A stretch of DNA of 64,000 nt from Symbiodinium sp. CCMP2592. Lineage: Eukaryota > Sar > Dinophyceae > Suessiales > Symbiodiniaceae. Below, piece by piece: positions 42,225 through 51,534 of the stretch. The stretch's first letter is position 1. Every line of letters starts with the position of its first letter. The DNA lies in the NCBI GenBank assembly GCA_905221615.1, contig CAJNDT010000485.1, forward strand, positions 1-64,000, read 5' to 3'. Below the pieces are notes generated by a model. It was not told the origin of the DNA, ran no database searches, and saw nothing but the letters and a program-made list of their open reading frames with translations. Position numbers and translations under genes: made by a program.

Positions 42225-42357
42225 GGATCGGGCAGCCCGGTTCGCCCCGAGCAAAAAGTCCACCGTGCGAGTGATTGAGCTTGATTGGAATCATTTCATA
42301 CCTATATTTATGGAGTCTCGCCGTTGCATAATTTGATGCCGACTTTTTCTCTTGAAT
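42225..42357 (+). repeat. Element B split repeat B2, first part
   Basis: 133 bp matching the start of B1. Interrupted after CTCTTGAAT by element C. Confidence 0.95.
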
Positions 42358-42642
42358 GACACGTTTCCGCTTGCGGATGACTCTTTCCACTAAAACTACA
42401 AGGTTGTTTTATTTGAGGGTAATCCTTAACCCTCAAAATGGCGACAACCGGGAACCGATTGATTGCATGATTTCAAACTTTTAATTTCTGTGTGAAAGCA
42501 TGCTTTTATCACACGAATGATTTTCCCAACCTTCAACGCTTGCATAAAGTGTTCTCTATGCATGTTGAAGTTATGAATGTTTCTATGCACCGACGGTTTT
42601 ACAGATCAAGTGGCATTTCGGGCCACTGAAGAAAAATTTTGT
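42358..42642 (+). repeat. Element C split repeat A1
   Basis: 285 bp, from GACACGTTTCCGCTTGCGG to GAAAAATTTTGT. Confidence 0.97.
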
Positions 42643-42746
42643 GTGGGCTCTCTAGAGGCCTGTACTTCTGTCTAACAGGTCCGAGTCCCCGGTACCTCGG
42701 TGTTGCTCTTAGAGCACCGTGCAAGACTGCCCTGTGGGGCAGTCGG

Positions 42747-43001
42747 ATGGAAGAGGCCTCCCCGGCAGGCCTCGCTGTGTCTGAGGCGTCTGAGCATCCT
42801 AGCAGCCTTTCCAGTTTTGAGGCTGTGTCCAGCCACCTTGCTCGCTTGCAGATTTCGCACGACCTCCTTGAATCTCGTGTCCGCGTGGCCGAGGATCGCT
42901 TGGATTGGTTGGACAGGCAGGCAGCAAGCTCAGCCTCTCGCATCACCTGGCTTGAAACTTTCATTGCGCATTTGCGGCATCTGTTCCGCCGCTTCATTTG
43001 A
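42747..43001 (+). CDS. Small coiled-coil protein, element C
   Basis: 84 residues from ATG 42747 (MEEASPAGLAVSEASEHPSS). The C-terminal 60 residues are heptad-rich (SSHLARLQISHDLLESRV, RVAEDRLDWLDRQ, ITWLETFIAHLRHLF). Same size, position and type as the gene at 25556 in element A. The stop (TGA 42999-43001) is followed at once by ATG 43003 of the next gene (TGAGATGAG), so the second protein could be made by re-initiation. Function unknown. Confidence 0.65.
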   Translation: MEEASPAGLAVSEASEHPSSLSSFEAVSSHLARLQISHDLLESRVRVAEDRLDWLDRQAASSASRITWLETFIAHLRHLFRRFI

Positions 43002-43002
43002 G

Positions 43003-43545
43003 ATGAGCTCTTCTCTAACTGTCGGAGCCCCCTTAACCCGGAGGGCCCTCTGGATGCACAATGCCAGTCAGCCGGACCGTCGCTTCGCCCGCACTCAGGC
43101 GCTGACCTTCGCTCACGCATGTGATCGCTTTGCCATCGACATGCAAACAGCACAGGAGCCTGCAGCGGAGTTGCAGATTCGCTCGGCCTGGGAAACCTGC
43201 TCCGAGGACTCCCTCGGGTTCAGCCAGAGCGGTGAGGTTTGCTCTCCTCGCGATGTGGAAGCTGTCTATGCTTCCTTAACTGACGTGCAGAAGGAGCGCC
43301 TGTGTGGTGACTGGCTCTCGCAATCTGGTGCCACGGTTCTTGTGTGCGCTCCACCCTTCGCGCACCCTTTGGATTCGAGTCTCGACTCCTTCCGTGAGCA
43401 GTTTGCGGCCATTGCAGGTCGCCTCGATGACTTGGAGGGCTTTACTGGCTCTATCATCGACAGCGAGCACCGAGGCTCATTGGTCAGGAGACTTCAGCGG
43501 ATCGAGAGCATGCTTGGAGTTGATCGCTTCGGGCAGCCGGCCTAG
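43003..43545 (+). CDS. Hypothetical element C protein
   Basis: 180 residues starting at ATG 43003, which gives the shortest spacing after the upstream stop. No recognised family. It is mixed helical, with a conserved-looking middle (TDVQKERLCGDWLSQSGA) and a C-terminal coiled-coil-like end (FREQFAAIAGRLDDLEGF, LVRRLQRIESML). No equivalent is visible in element B; element A has a different second protein. It may be a structural partner of the small coiled-coil protein. Confidence 0.6.
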   Translation: MSSSLTVGAPLTRRALWMHNASQPDRRFARTQALTFAHACDRFAIDMQTAQEPAAELQIRSAWETCSEDSLGFSQSGEVCSPRDVEAVYASLTDVQKERLCGDWLSQSGATVLVCAPPFAHPLDSSLDSFREQFAAIAGRLDDLEGFTGSIIDSEHRGSLVRRLQRIESMLGVDRFGQPA

Positions 43546-43821
43546 CCTTTGCCGCTTCTGACCTGTCCCTAACCTGCCTTAGCCGATGCCCCTGTTTCCG
43601 GCGGACCCCTAACCCTAGCTCGTGCCAGCGACTTTTGCAAGGTCGCCTGTTTTCCAAGGACCGGTGCGATTTTGAGCTCGGGAGGACATCGTGCTATGAA
43701 ACTCAGCGCTGTGCCTGCAGTCTCGCATGTTGCTTTGTCAGTTCATGCAAGCTACGCTTCTACGGCTACCCCTTTTCACGAAACTTTTGTTTCAAGCTGT
43801 TGACCCACGCTTTGTGCTGCC
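43546..43821 (+). other. Spacer before the recombinase, element C
   Basis: 276 bp, no supported gene. Confidence 0.5.
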
Positions 43822-46020
43822 ATGGATTCCCTTGCGGCAGATCCCTGTGATACAGGGGGTCAGGCGGCCCAGGAACCTCCGCAAGGATCCCAGGCCGAAG
43901 AGGTCCTCTTGCAGCCAGGGCCCCGCGAGGGCTCTCCCCTTCTAGAGGGCCAACTTGGTGTGGTAAGCCCCGTCTTGGTGGAGGACGAATCAGGCGATCT
44001 TCAGTTCCAACAACACCTTGATGATCTGCTGTCTAGGGCGGGAAGTTCTGCCAGGGACCAACTTGATCGCCAGGCAGCTGAGGACGGCACTTTCGGTGGC
44101 GTCAGTGGCTGGAGTGATCTTGGATCGGAGGCTGAGGAAGCGTGGTACGGCGAAGCTCGTCAACCGGCTAGTGACGATGCCGAGGCTTCCGTCTGGTCTA
44201 TAGTCTACAGTGGTTCCGAGGCTCCAAAGCCCCTGGCTTCACCCATGGATGACAGGGACGTGCAAAGGGTCGCGGCGGAGCTCGAGAGAAAACAGGCAGC
44301 TGAGGCCGTGCCTAAACAAGCTTGGGAACAGCCGGGAAGACTGAGCTATTCCTGGGAAATCAAGCGACCGCTGAAATTGGTGGGGATCCCAGAGGTCGCT
44401 TCATCTTTGGACCCTGAGCCTGAGGACTTGAGGGCAGAGCTCAAGTTAAACCCCATGGTTCGCAAATACCTGGACAGGATGCCTGTGCAGAGATCAGAGG
44501 AGGAAACTAGGTCGCATGCGCTTAAGAATTTGAAGTTCATGATCTTGTTCGACGTGGAGGCGACGCAACTAGGGGTCAGCCTGGCGAGCCTGGTTGGTCG
44601 GGCTGCTGACGAGTCCGAGGTAAAGACATCGTTCGTTGCAGCTTTCCGGTTGAAGGCCACCAGCACGCTTGGCAAGAGAACATCGGCGCTCTTGAAGTTC
44701 TTCCGGTGGGCGCTGAAACGTGGCATACACTCACCGTTGACTTTTAGTGAGCAGCATCTCTTTGACTACATGAAGGTTTTCCAGGACGGCCAAGGGGGAC
44801 CAACGTCGGCTTCCCACTTCCTGGAGGCCCTGCGATTCTTGCATGGGGTCGCCGTCTTGAGGCATGTGACCCTTGACAATTGCATCAGTGCTAGAGTCAG
44901 GGGCCTTGCGGCGGACCTGTACTTGACAAAGGCCCCTCTGAACCAGCGTGATGAGCTCACTCTGAAAATGGTCGTGGCGCTGGAGACGGCGATCGACCAG
45001 GAGGAGGACCGTGATGCTTGTATCATGGGGCAACATTTGTTTTGCCTACACTCGGGGGCGCGGTGGACAGACTCGCAAAGATTGAAGTCCATTGTGGTGC
45101 AACACTCCCATGAAGAAACCTTTGTGATCGCGGAAGGGCTCACTTCGAAGACTTCGAAAACTCAGGAGGCAAAGACCCGTCTGTTGCCATATGCTGCCAT
45201 TGGGTCTGGCGTGAAGCTGCCTTGGGCCAACCGTTGGCTCGAGGCCCGTGAAAACCAAGGGTTGGAGCTCAAGGGATTTGTCTTGCCGGGCTGGTCGGAG
45301 ACAGCCGGGCGATGGACTTCCATGCCGATGCTGGCAGGGGAAGCCACTTCTTGGTTGCAAGACTTCCTCTTGAGAGCGGGCTTCGAGGAGGAAGAAGTGT
45401 TGAAGCGAGGATCTCACTCGCTAAAGGCGACGCTCACTACTTGGACCTCCAGGTGCCCGACGGTGTCCTTTTCTTCTAGTGACCAAAGACTGGTGGGTCA
45501 CCACGTGAAGCCAAAAGACAAGTCACCGTTGATCTACTCGAGGCAAGCTTACACCGCCCTTTACGGCAAGATCCTCGCGATGTTCCTTGACATACGTGAG
45601 GGCCGCTATGATCCGGATTTGCCGGAGGTTGATAGAGTCCTTGCTGCAGCCGCTGAAAACTCGCGTAAGGGGCCAACTGAGCCTAAGGCAAACACGATCC
45701 CTCCCGCAATCGGGCCCCTTGAGGAGGCTAGCGGGGAGGAGGGTGGCTCGTCTTCCGAAGGGAGCGAGGAAGCACTCTCGGGGGAAGACCGAGCCGACGT
45801 GGCGAGAGCACCATTTCAGCAGCCAGTGGACTTGGAACTTGTGTATGTGCACCGTGTGTCAGGAGTGGTGCACTGCCTGAAGGACTCGCAGAGCACGGAT
45901 TTCTTTTGCGGTCGTTTCTTGACCGCGGCGTACATGAAATTCGGAAGGGCCGGAGCGGCAGCAGCAGATCCAGACTGCTGCATTCAGTGCCGAAGGGCCC
46001 GCGACCGGGAGCCCGTTTGA
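43822..46020 (+). CDS. Tyrosine recombinase, element C
   Basis: 732 residues, unbroken. An acidic disordered N-terminus (1-170) precedes a core-binding domain (about 215-340) and a catalytic domain with Arg414 (SGARWTDSQR), H532-S-L-K535 instead of H-x-x-R, H560/H561 (GHHVKPKD) and nucleophile Tyr572 (LIYSRQ). A Ser/Glu-rich linker leads to a C-terminal Cys/His tail (HRVSGVVHCL, FFCGRF, DCCIQCRRA) shared with elements A and B. It should integrate the circular cDNA without target duplication, and this agrees with the clean junctions at 42357/42358 and 52133/52134. Confidence 0.92.
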   Translation: MDSLAADPCDTGGQAAQEPPQGSQAEEVLLQPGPREGSPLLEGQLGVVSPVLVEDESGDLQFQQHLDDLLSRAGSSARDQLDRQAAEDGTFGGVSGWSDLGSEAEEAWYGEARQPASDDAEASVWSIVYSGSEAPKPLASPMDDRDVQRVAAELERKQAAEAVPKQAWEQPGRLSYSWEIKRPLKLVGIPEVASSLDPEPEDLRAELKLNPMVRKYLDRMPVQRSEEETRSHALKNLKFMILFDVEATQLGVSLASLVGRAADESEVKTSFVAAFRLKATSTLGKRTSALLKFFRWALKRGIHSPLTFSEQHLFDYMKVFQDGQGGPTSASHFLEALRFLHGVAVLRHVTLDNCISARVRGLAADLYLTKAPLNQRDELTLKMVVALETAIDQEEDRDACIMGQHLFCLHSGARWTDSQRLKSIVVQHSHEETFVIAEGLTSKTSKTQEAKTRLLPYAAIGSGVKLPWANRWLEARENQGLELKGFVLPGWSETAGRWTSMPMLAGEATSWLQDFLLRAGFEEEEVLKRGSHSLKATLTTWTSRCPTVSFSSSDQRLVGHHVKPKDKSPLIYSRQAYTALYGKILAMFLDIREGRYDPDLPEVDRVLAAAAENSRKGPTEPKANTIPPAIGPLEEASGEEGGSSSEGSEEALSGEDRADVARAPFQQPVDLELVYVHRVSGVVHCLKDSQSTDFFCGRFLTAAYMKFGRAGAAAADPDCCIQCRRARDREPV

Positions 46021-46203
46021 GGCGAGCTTTCGACTACCGAGGAGATCTGGGCCTGTGCCCATCCTCGGGACCCAGTTTTGCCTGTATGCAGTTCCTGCAA
46101 AACATGGTGTGTCGCCCTTAGCCATTGATGTCGCAGAGTTTGCACACATGACTCTTATGTGAGGCACTTGACTCAAGTCACTTAGTGCTAGAGGGTTGCG
46201 AGC

Positions 46204-47409
46204 ATGGCCGGTGTGACGCTGGACTCGGAAGCTGCTTTCAAAGAGCGTGCCTTGAAGGTTGGACTTAGTGCTGCAAACCATGCCATATTAGAGGCAGCAG
46301 GCTACAACACTTTCGGTGCATTGGCCTTCGCGGTCTCAGCCTCGCCCAACAGCGTCAGTGAAGACGAGGTTAAAGAATGGATTCGGGCAGTCTTCACGCC
46401 AGCCCCCGAGCACCACCAGGTTTCCTGCATCAGGCGATTGCTCTTTGAGGCCCAAGCCCTCTCGATCAGTGACATGAAGAATCGAGTGGAGCCTTCAAAC
46501 GACTTTGTCACCAGGAAGATGCCTGTGGCCGAGCGTCTGGCCAGGCAAAAGGCTCAGGAGTCCCGCCTCACTGGGATACACTTTTCGCCTGAAACCACGC
46601 CCTCCCACGGCGTGGTAGATCGACTTGTGGAAATGCTTGAAACCGGCACGCTTGTCTACCTGCCCCCAGGAAAGTACCTCTCGAGGGCACAAGAAATCCA
46701 GTCAGCAAAGGCGGACAAGGCTTTGTCGATTGATTCGGACGGGAACCTCAAGGTCACTTCTAAGCTTGAGAAGTTCGAGAACTGTGACACAGGTTCCGAG
46801 TGGACCCTTCGCCAGGCTTGGGCCCGTAGGAGCCTCGCTTTCGATCTTGCAGGCCTTGCAACTTACCAAGCAATGGAGGCTTGGGTGCACAAGCTTTTCG
46901 TGACGCTTGAAAGGCCTGCTCCTCCTGGTTACCACGGCGTGGCCTTGACTCAGATTGTGGCGGCTGATCGTCACTTGTTCACTCTGGCCGCTTCCAATCT
47001 GCTGGGAGCTCTGGCCGGTGCCCCGGGCCGTGTCAAGCCGGTGGATGAACAGCTTAAGCTTCTTAGTGATCACAGCGATGTGTTGCAGTTTCTCAACCAC
47101 CTGCCTGCGCAGAGCTCGCCTCAGAACCCCTTGAAACGCTCTGAGAAGGGTGATCCGCCCAAAGGTCGAGGCAAAGGCAAGGGAAAGAAAGGCAAGGATC
47201 GTGGGTCCTCTGGCTCGATCACCGTGCCTGACGGGGCCGTCACCAAGGTGAATGATAAACCCGTCTGTTTCGCCTTCAACTGCGGATCCTGCAAGTTCAA
47301 GGTATCGAAGAAGGGCAGGTGCGGGCGAGGCTTTCACCTGTGCTGGTGGAAAGGCTGTGGTGGTGCCCACCCCGGGCACGAGTGCACTAGGGCCCGGAGC
47401 ACTCAGTGA
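46204..47409 (+). CDS. Gag-like protein with CCCH zinc finger, element C
   Basis: 401 residues from ATG 46204. The N-terminal helical region (SAANHAILEAAGYNTFGALA) and the middle (GVVDRLVEMLETGTLVYLPP; GVALTQIVAADRHLF) are homologous to element B gag. A Lys/Gly-rich stretch (RGKGKGKKGKD) leads to CFAFNCGSCKFKVSKKGRC and a following His, a C-x7-C-x8-C-x4-H finger, then CWWKGCGGAHPGHEC. Probable role: RNA binding and particle assembly. The TGA at 47407-47409 is followed in the same phase by pol. Confidence 0.85.
   Translation: MAGVTLDSEAAFKERALKVGLSAANHAILEAAGYNTFGALAFAVSASPNSVSEDEVKEWIRAVFTPAPEHHQVSCIRRLLFEAQALSISDMKNRVEPSNDFVTRKMPVAERLARQKAQESRLTGIHFSPETTPSHGVVDRLVEMLETGTLVYLPPGKYLSRAQEIQSAKADKALSIDSDGNLKVTSKLEKFENCDTGSEWTLRQAWARRSLAFDLAGLATYQAMEAWVHKLFVTLERPAPPGYHGVALTQIVAADRHLFTLAASNLLGALAGAPGRVKPVDEQLKLLSDHSDVLQFLNHLPAQSSPQNPLKRSEKGDPPKGRGKGKGKKGKDRGSSGSITVPDGAVTKVNDKPVCFAFNCGSCKFKVSKKGRCGRGFHLCWWKGCGGAHPGHECTRARSTQ
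47407..47409 (+). promoter_or_regulatory. Gag-pol stop codon, candidate readthrough site (element C)
   Basis: TGA followed by ATC. The same phase stays open for 34 codons up to the pol ATG at 47512. Confidence 0.5.
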
Positions 47410-47511
47410 ATCCCCGCAGGGACCGCGACGCACCCTGTGGATCACCAGTCGTCGCAGTGCCAGGCAAATGTGCTTGCAGAGCCGAGGGGCTCCGCCGTGC
47501 ACCCAGCCGAA

Positions 47512-50500
47512 ATGTTTGCAACTTCACTTTTGGAACTCCCTTCGGCTAGCCGTGTAGACTTGCTGAAGCTTTTTGACCTTCTTCCTCACGAGGATGCGCC
47601 AACTGCCGGACGTGCAGAAGCCGGAGGTTTTTCCTTCGGAACCGGTACTTGGGTGCATGGGAACCTTGTGGGTCTGCGTAACAATTGCCGAATTTTCCCT
47701 TTGAGCACTAGAGTTTTCACTCGATTTATTTTGGAGCAGTGCCCTGGCCACTCTTTCTCAGCAGTGGTCATCCTTGACAGCGTTTGCACAGTCGCGCATC
47801 GCGACACTCACAATATGGAGGCAGCTCAAAATGCCGTTTTCGGGCTGTCCGATTACTCAGGTGGCGAAGTCTGGGTCCAGAATGATCAGGGCCTCACGCC
47901 CCTGGAAGTGAATGGCAAGACGCTTCTGGGAGTTGCTTTGCCAACGCTCCCGGGCCCTGCTGTCTTCTCAGCCAAATCGGCCCTACATGCAACCCTACCA
48001 TGGTCTGGCCGCCGTGTAGTTTTAGTTGCATACACAACAAATTTCATCGACAAATTGTCACCCGCTGATGCCGCCTTCGCTTCCAGTTTGGGCTTTGCCG
48101 CGTGTCAGCATTCTATCCACAAGCTGAGCCGCCAGCCTTTTGCAGTGGAGGTCTTCAGCGGCACCGCCATCCTGTCTCGGGCTTTCTTCGCCGCTGGCTT
48201 CGCCACGCTTGCGGTTGATCACCGCCCGCGCGCCGCTCTCATGCCAACCGTGCGCCTGGATCTCACGCAAGAGAACCAACAAGAGCTACTCATGGACCGC
48301 CTCAGAGCGACCCCGCCTGATGCATTGCATATCGCGCCGCCGTGCGGCACCGCAAGCCGCGCTCGGGAACGCCCTCTTCCCGCCTCGCTGCTTAAAAAAG
48401 GGGTTCGAGAGCCTAAACCTTTGCGATCCTCCCGCCACCCCTTGGGACTGCCTGGCCTTGACCAGGCGTCCCCGCAATACCGACGTGTGCAGCAGGCAAA
48501 CTGCCTGTACCTCTTCACCTTCAACCTGGTCTGCTGGGCGCTCGAACACGCGGTGCCTTTCACGCTTGAGAATCCTGCTAACAGCCATTTCTGGGCGGTT
48601 TTTGCTGCTCTGGCCCGCGCCCGTCCTGAGTCCTCTTGGCACCGCTTCAGCCACAGAACCCTTCAGGTGGAGTTCGATCATTGCATGTATGGAGGCTCTA
48701 GGCCCAAGACCACACGTTTGCTCACGAATTGCAAGCAAATGGCAGATTTGTGTGCACGTTGCGATCACTCGCATGATCACGCCCCCTGGGGGGCTCAGCG
48801 GGGGCCGCATGGCTGGATCTTCGCCACTCATCTTGAAGCTGCTTATCCCGTGCAGCTTTCGCAAGCCTTGGCCGCTCGATTCGGCGCCCATGCCGAGGCC
48901 TCCGGCCTCCATCTCTGCCCACGCCCGCTGGACATGCAACACGCTGCCTTGGCGGCGCAGGGCCTGCAGCATAGGAAGAGCCAGCCTCTCCTTTCAGAGT
49001 TTGCGACCATCCAGCAAGTGCCCAAGTCAAGCTTTGATGAGTCGTGCATGAGGGTTCTCTCGGCCCCAATGATTGGGGTGAAGACGGGGGACCTGGCGAA
49101 ACCCTCTGACCTGGTGCCTTTGGGTGATGATGCGCGCTCGAAGCCTAGTACGGGTGACCCTGACCCCTCACTTGGCTCTTCTGGTTTAGTCCCTCACCCC
49201 TTGCGTGACCCAAAGCTGCCCGCGGGAAACGAGCTTGGAGCAGGGTCAGGTCTGGTCACAGTTGGGGTTTATCGTAGTCCCGAAGTGTGGGTTAAAGAGG
49301 CCCTTAAGCTGCCCCATCCTATGGATTCGAACAATCCTTTGCATGAGGCCACCTTGACGGCCATAAAGGAAAATCTCACTTCGGAGGCTAAGGTTCTTAA
49401 GCTTAAGCAAAAGATTGCCTTGACAAAGATGGAGATACGGGCCAAGCAGCTTGAACCGCAGGAAAAGGCTCTGCATGAGTCGAAGCCGCCTTGGATGCAA
49501 AAAGTCCTTCGGGGAAAACGCATTCTCTTGCTGCGTGATCTCTTGTCGCAGCATGATTTCGACGACATGGGAGTCGTGGACCTAGTGAGCGACGGCTCAC
49601 ACTTGGTGGGGTCCGCTCCGAAGCCTGACTGCTTCGAGACCCGCATCAGACTTGCAAAGCTCTCGCCCGATGCCCTGAGGGCAGCAGCCCCTGACTTGAG
49701 GCGTGCGATCCTTGCGAATCCCAGGAGAGTCTCGATGGAAGAGGCTCAGGAGCTGCGGAAGATCACTGATGAGGAGACGGCGGAGGGCTTCCTCTCGGGA
49801 CCATTCGAGTCCGAGGAAGCGGTTTCCCGCCACCTTGGGACCCAGGATTGGGTGGCCGTGAGAAGGTTCCTCATTGAGCAATCTGACAAGAAGCGTCCCA
49901 TAGATGACGGCCATGAAGCTCATCTTAACGATGCTTACGGGACGGCCATCCGGTTGAGGCTTCAAGACAGCGCTTATTTCACAGCCATGGCACTGGCTGT
50001 GGCAAGGATGCAAAGAGATTTGGCTGTGCACGTCCCTTGGAAGGTCAAATGCCTGGACTTGTCAAAAGCTTATAAACAATTTTGCGTAAGCGAGCGGGAT
50101 AGGTGCCTTTCGGTTATAGTCATCTTCGATGAAAAGGGGAAGCCCACCTGGTATGTGGCGAACGCCTTAATGTTTGGCGCCGCTGCCAGCGTTTTTAGCT
50201 TTAACCGTATAAGCCGTGCCATCCACTTCTTGTTCACGAAAGTCTTGAACGTGGTGTGCTCGTACTTCTATGATGACTACCCGATGCTGGCTCGCGAAGA
50301 CATGGCTGAGGCTACCGACGAGGCGTGCGGCCGCATGCTGAGTCTGCTTGGCATTCGATATGCCGAGACAGGGGCAGGTTCCAAAGGCTTACCTTTCGAT
50401 GCTTCTTGCAGTGTCCTAGGACTAAAAATGTGCGTGGAACGGCTCCACCTTGGAAAGCTCTCGATCTCCAACAAGCCGGGAAGGATCGAGCGGCTGGTGG

Positions 50501-51261
50501 AGATGTTTAGCAAGGTCAAAGCCGAAGGGTCGATAACAAAGCATTTTGGCCAAGTGTTGCTGGGGCTGCTGCGTTTTGCGGCAGGCTCCTGTGTGGGCAT
50601 GTCGCTAAATCACATTTGCGCTGACTTGAATAGGATAGTTCACGCTGAAGCTTTTCCGTCTCCTGAGGAGTTCGCGAAGCTGTGCGATCGGGCTTTGGAG
50701 TTTCTTGGCAGTGCTCGTCCACGAGAGGTGGCACTTTCTGATCGCAAGGAGGTGGTACACGTCTTCACTGACGGATCTCTTGAAGGCGATTTCGCAGGCA
50801 TAGGAGCCGTGCTGATCGACTCGGCCGACGGCTTCACGCGGGTGTTGCAAGGTGAGCTCCCGCCCGAGCTCAAAGAAGCATGGCGAAACGAAGCAAACGA
50901 GCACTTGATCTGCCAAGTCGAGTTGTTTGCAATCTTCTGTGCAAAGCTTGTGTGCAGGGAGCGCTTGGAGGGCAGGAGAGTTGTCTATTGGATAGACAAC
51001 GAGCCTGCTCGCTTGGCCCTTGTGAAAGGCGTGAGCAAGTCGATGATCATGGATCGCATGTTGCGCGAGCTGTGCCGCTTGGAGGACAACAGAGTCTCTT
51101 ATGCGTGGTACGCTCGAGTACCGTCGAAATCCAACATTGCAGACGGACCCTCAAGGGGGAGAGGCGATGAGGTGGCCAGAGCTCTGGGCATTGCGTGTGC
51201 AGAGGTGTTCCCGAAGAACATTCCGTGGCAGCACTTGTTATGGGGGCAATCGGGTGCTTAG
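47512..51261 (+). CDS. Pol: oxygenase-like + methyltransferase-like + RT + RNase H, element C
   Basis: 1,249 residues from ATG 47512; the frame is also open upstream to the gag stop. Oxygenase-like: H96-R-D98 (AHRDTHN), YSGGEVWV, H159 with Arg168 (LHATLPWSGRR). Methyltransferase-like: VEVFSGTAILSRAFF (from 212), IAPPCGTASRARE with Cys278, FTLENPANSHFW with Glu353, then TRLLTN and CARCDHSHDH. Reverse transcriptase: KRPIDDGHEAHLND near 795, KCLDLSKAYKQF, ALMFGAAASV, FYDDYP with Asp921-Asp922. RNase H: Asp1087 (FTDGS), Glu1137, Asp1162 (WIDNE), Asp1211 (IADGPSRG). All expected residues are present, so this is the best reference copy. The last codons run into repeat B1. Substrates of the first two domains are unknown. 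Confidence 0.92.
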   Translation: MFATSLLELPSASRVDLLKLFDLLPHEDAPTAGRAEAGGFSFGTGTWVHGNLVGLRNNCRIFPLSTRVFTRFILEQCPGHSFSAVVILDSVCTVAHRDTHNMEAAQNAVFGLSDYSGGEVWVQNDQGLTPLEVNGKTLLGVALPTLPGPAVFSAKSALHATLPWSGRRVVLVAYTTNFIDKLSPADAAFASSLGFAACQHSIHKLSRQPFAVEVFSGTAILSRAFFAAGFATLAVDHRPRAALMPTVRLDLTQENQQELLMDRLRATPPDALHIAPPCGTASRARERPLPASLLKKGVREPKPLRSSRHPLGLPGLDQASPQYRRVQQANCLYLFTFNLVCWALEHAVPFTLENPANSHFWAVFAALARARPESSWHRFSHRTLQVEFDHCMYGGSRPKTTRLLTNCKQMADLCARCDHSHDHAPWGAQRGPHGWIFATHLEAAYPVQLSQALAARFGAHAEASGLHLCPRPLDMQHAALAAQGLQHRKSQPLLSEFATIQQVPKSSFDESCMRVLSAPMIGVKTGDLAKPSDLVPLGDDARSKPSTGDPDPSLGSSGLVPHPLRDPKLPAGNELGAGSGLVTVGVYRSPEVWVKEALKLPHPMDSNNPLHEATLTAIKENLTSEAKVLKLKQKIALTKMEIRAKQLEPQEKALHESKPPWMQKVLRGKRILLLRDLLSQHDFDDMGVVDLVSDGSHLVGSAPKPDCFETRIRLAKLSPDALRAAAPDLRRAILANPRRVSMEEAQELRKITDEETAEGFLSGPFESEEAVSRHLGTQDWVAVRRFLIEQSDKKRPIDDGHEAHLNDAYGTAIRLRLQDSAYFTAMALAVARMQRDLAVHVPWKVKCLDLSKAYKQFCVSERDRCLSVIVIFDEKGKPTWYVANALMFGAAASVFSFNRISRAIHFLFTKVLNVVCSYFYDDYPMLAREDMAEATDEACGRMLSLLGIRYAETGAGSKGLPFDASCSVLGLKMCVERLHLGKLSISNKPGRIERLVEMFSKVKAEGSITKHFGQVLLGLLRFAAGSCVGMSLNHICADLNRIVHAEAFPSPEEFAKLCDRALEFLGSARPREVALSDRKEVVHVFTDGSLEGDFAGIGAVLIDSADGFTRVLQGELPPELKEAWRNEANEHLICQVELFAIFCAKLVCRERLEGRRVVYWIDNEPARLALVKGVSKSMIMDRMLRELCRLEDNRVSYAWYARVPSKSNIADGPSRGRGDEVARALGIACAEVFPKNIPWQHLLWGQSGA

Positions 51262-51534
51262 CACGCAGCGGAATCTCTCTACCGCAATCTTCACTCGTGG
51301 AAACGCAACCACTCGGGTCGTGCTCAACCCGTCGTGTGCTCGAACTTTCTTTCGAACAGCCCCTTTCGAGTGCTGGAACAAAAGAGTGCCACGTCAGCAG
51401 TTACGAGAATATATTCGGGAGCGATTTTTATAGCTGGCTCCTATACATATCATATTCTTGGGCATTTTGCATATCGAGCCCGTAGACTGACCCTTGAATC
51501 ATTGTGCAATATCCGGTTCTGGAGTTTTGTGGAA
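51242..51534 (+). repeat. Element C split repeat B1
   Basis: 293 bp, from GGGGGCAATCGGGTGCTTAG to GGAGTTTTGTGGAA, directly abutting A2. Confidence 0.97.

Noticed and set aside
47437..47511. GTG start for element C pol
   Set aside because: Eukaryotic initiation at GTG is unlikely. ATG 47512, or fusion to gag by readthrough, explains the open frame.
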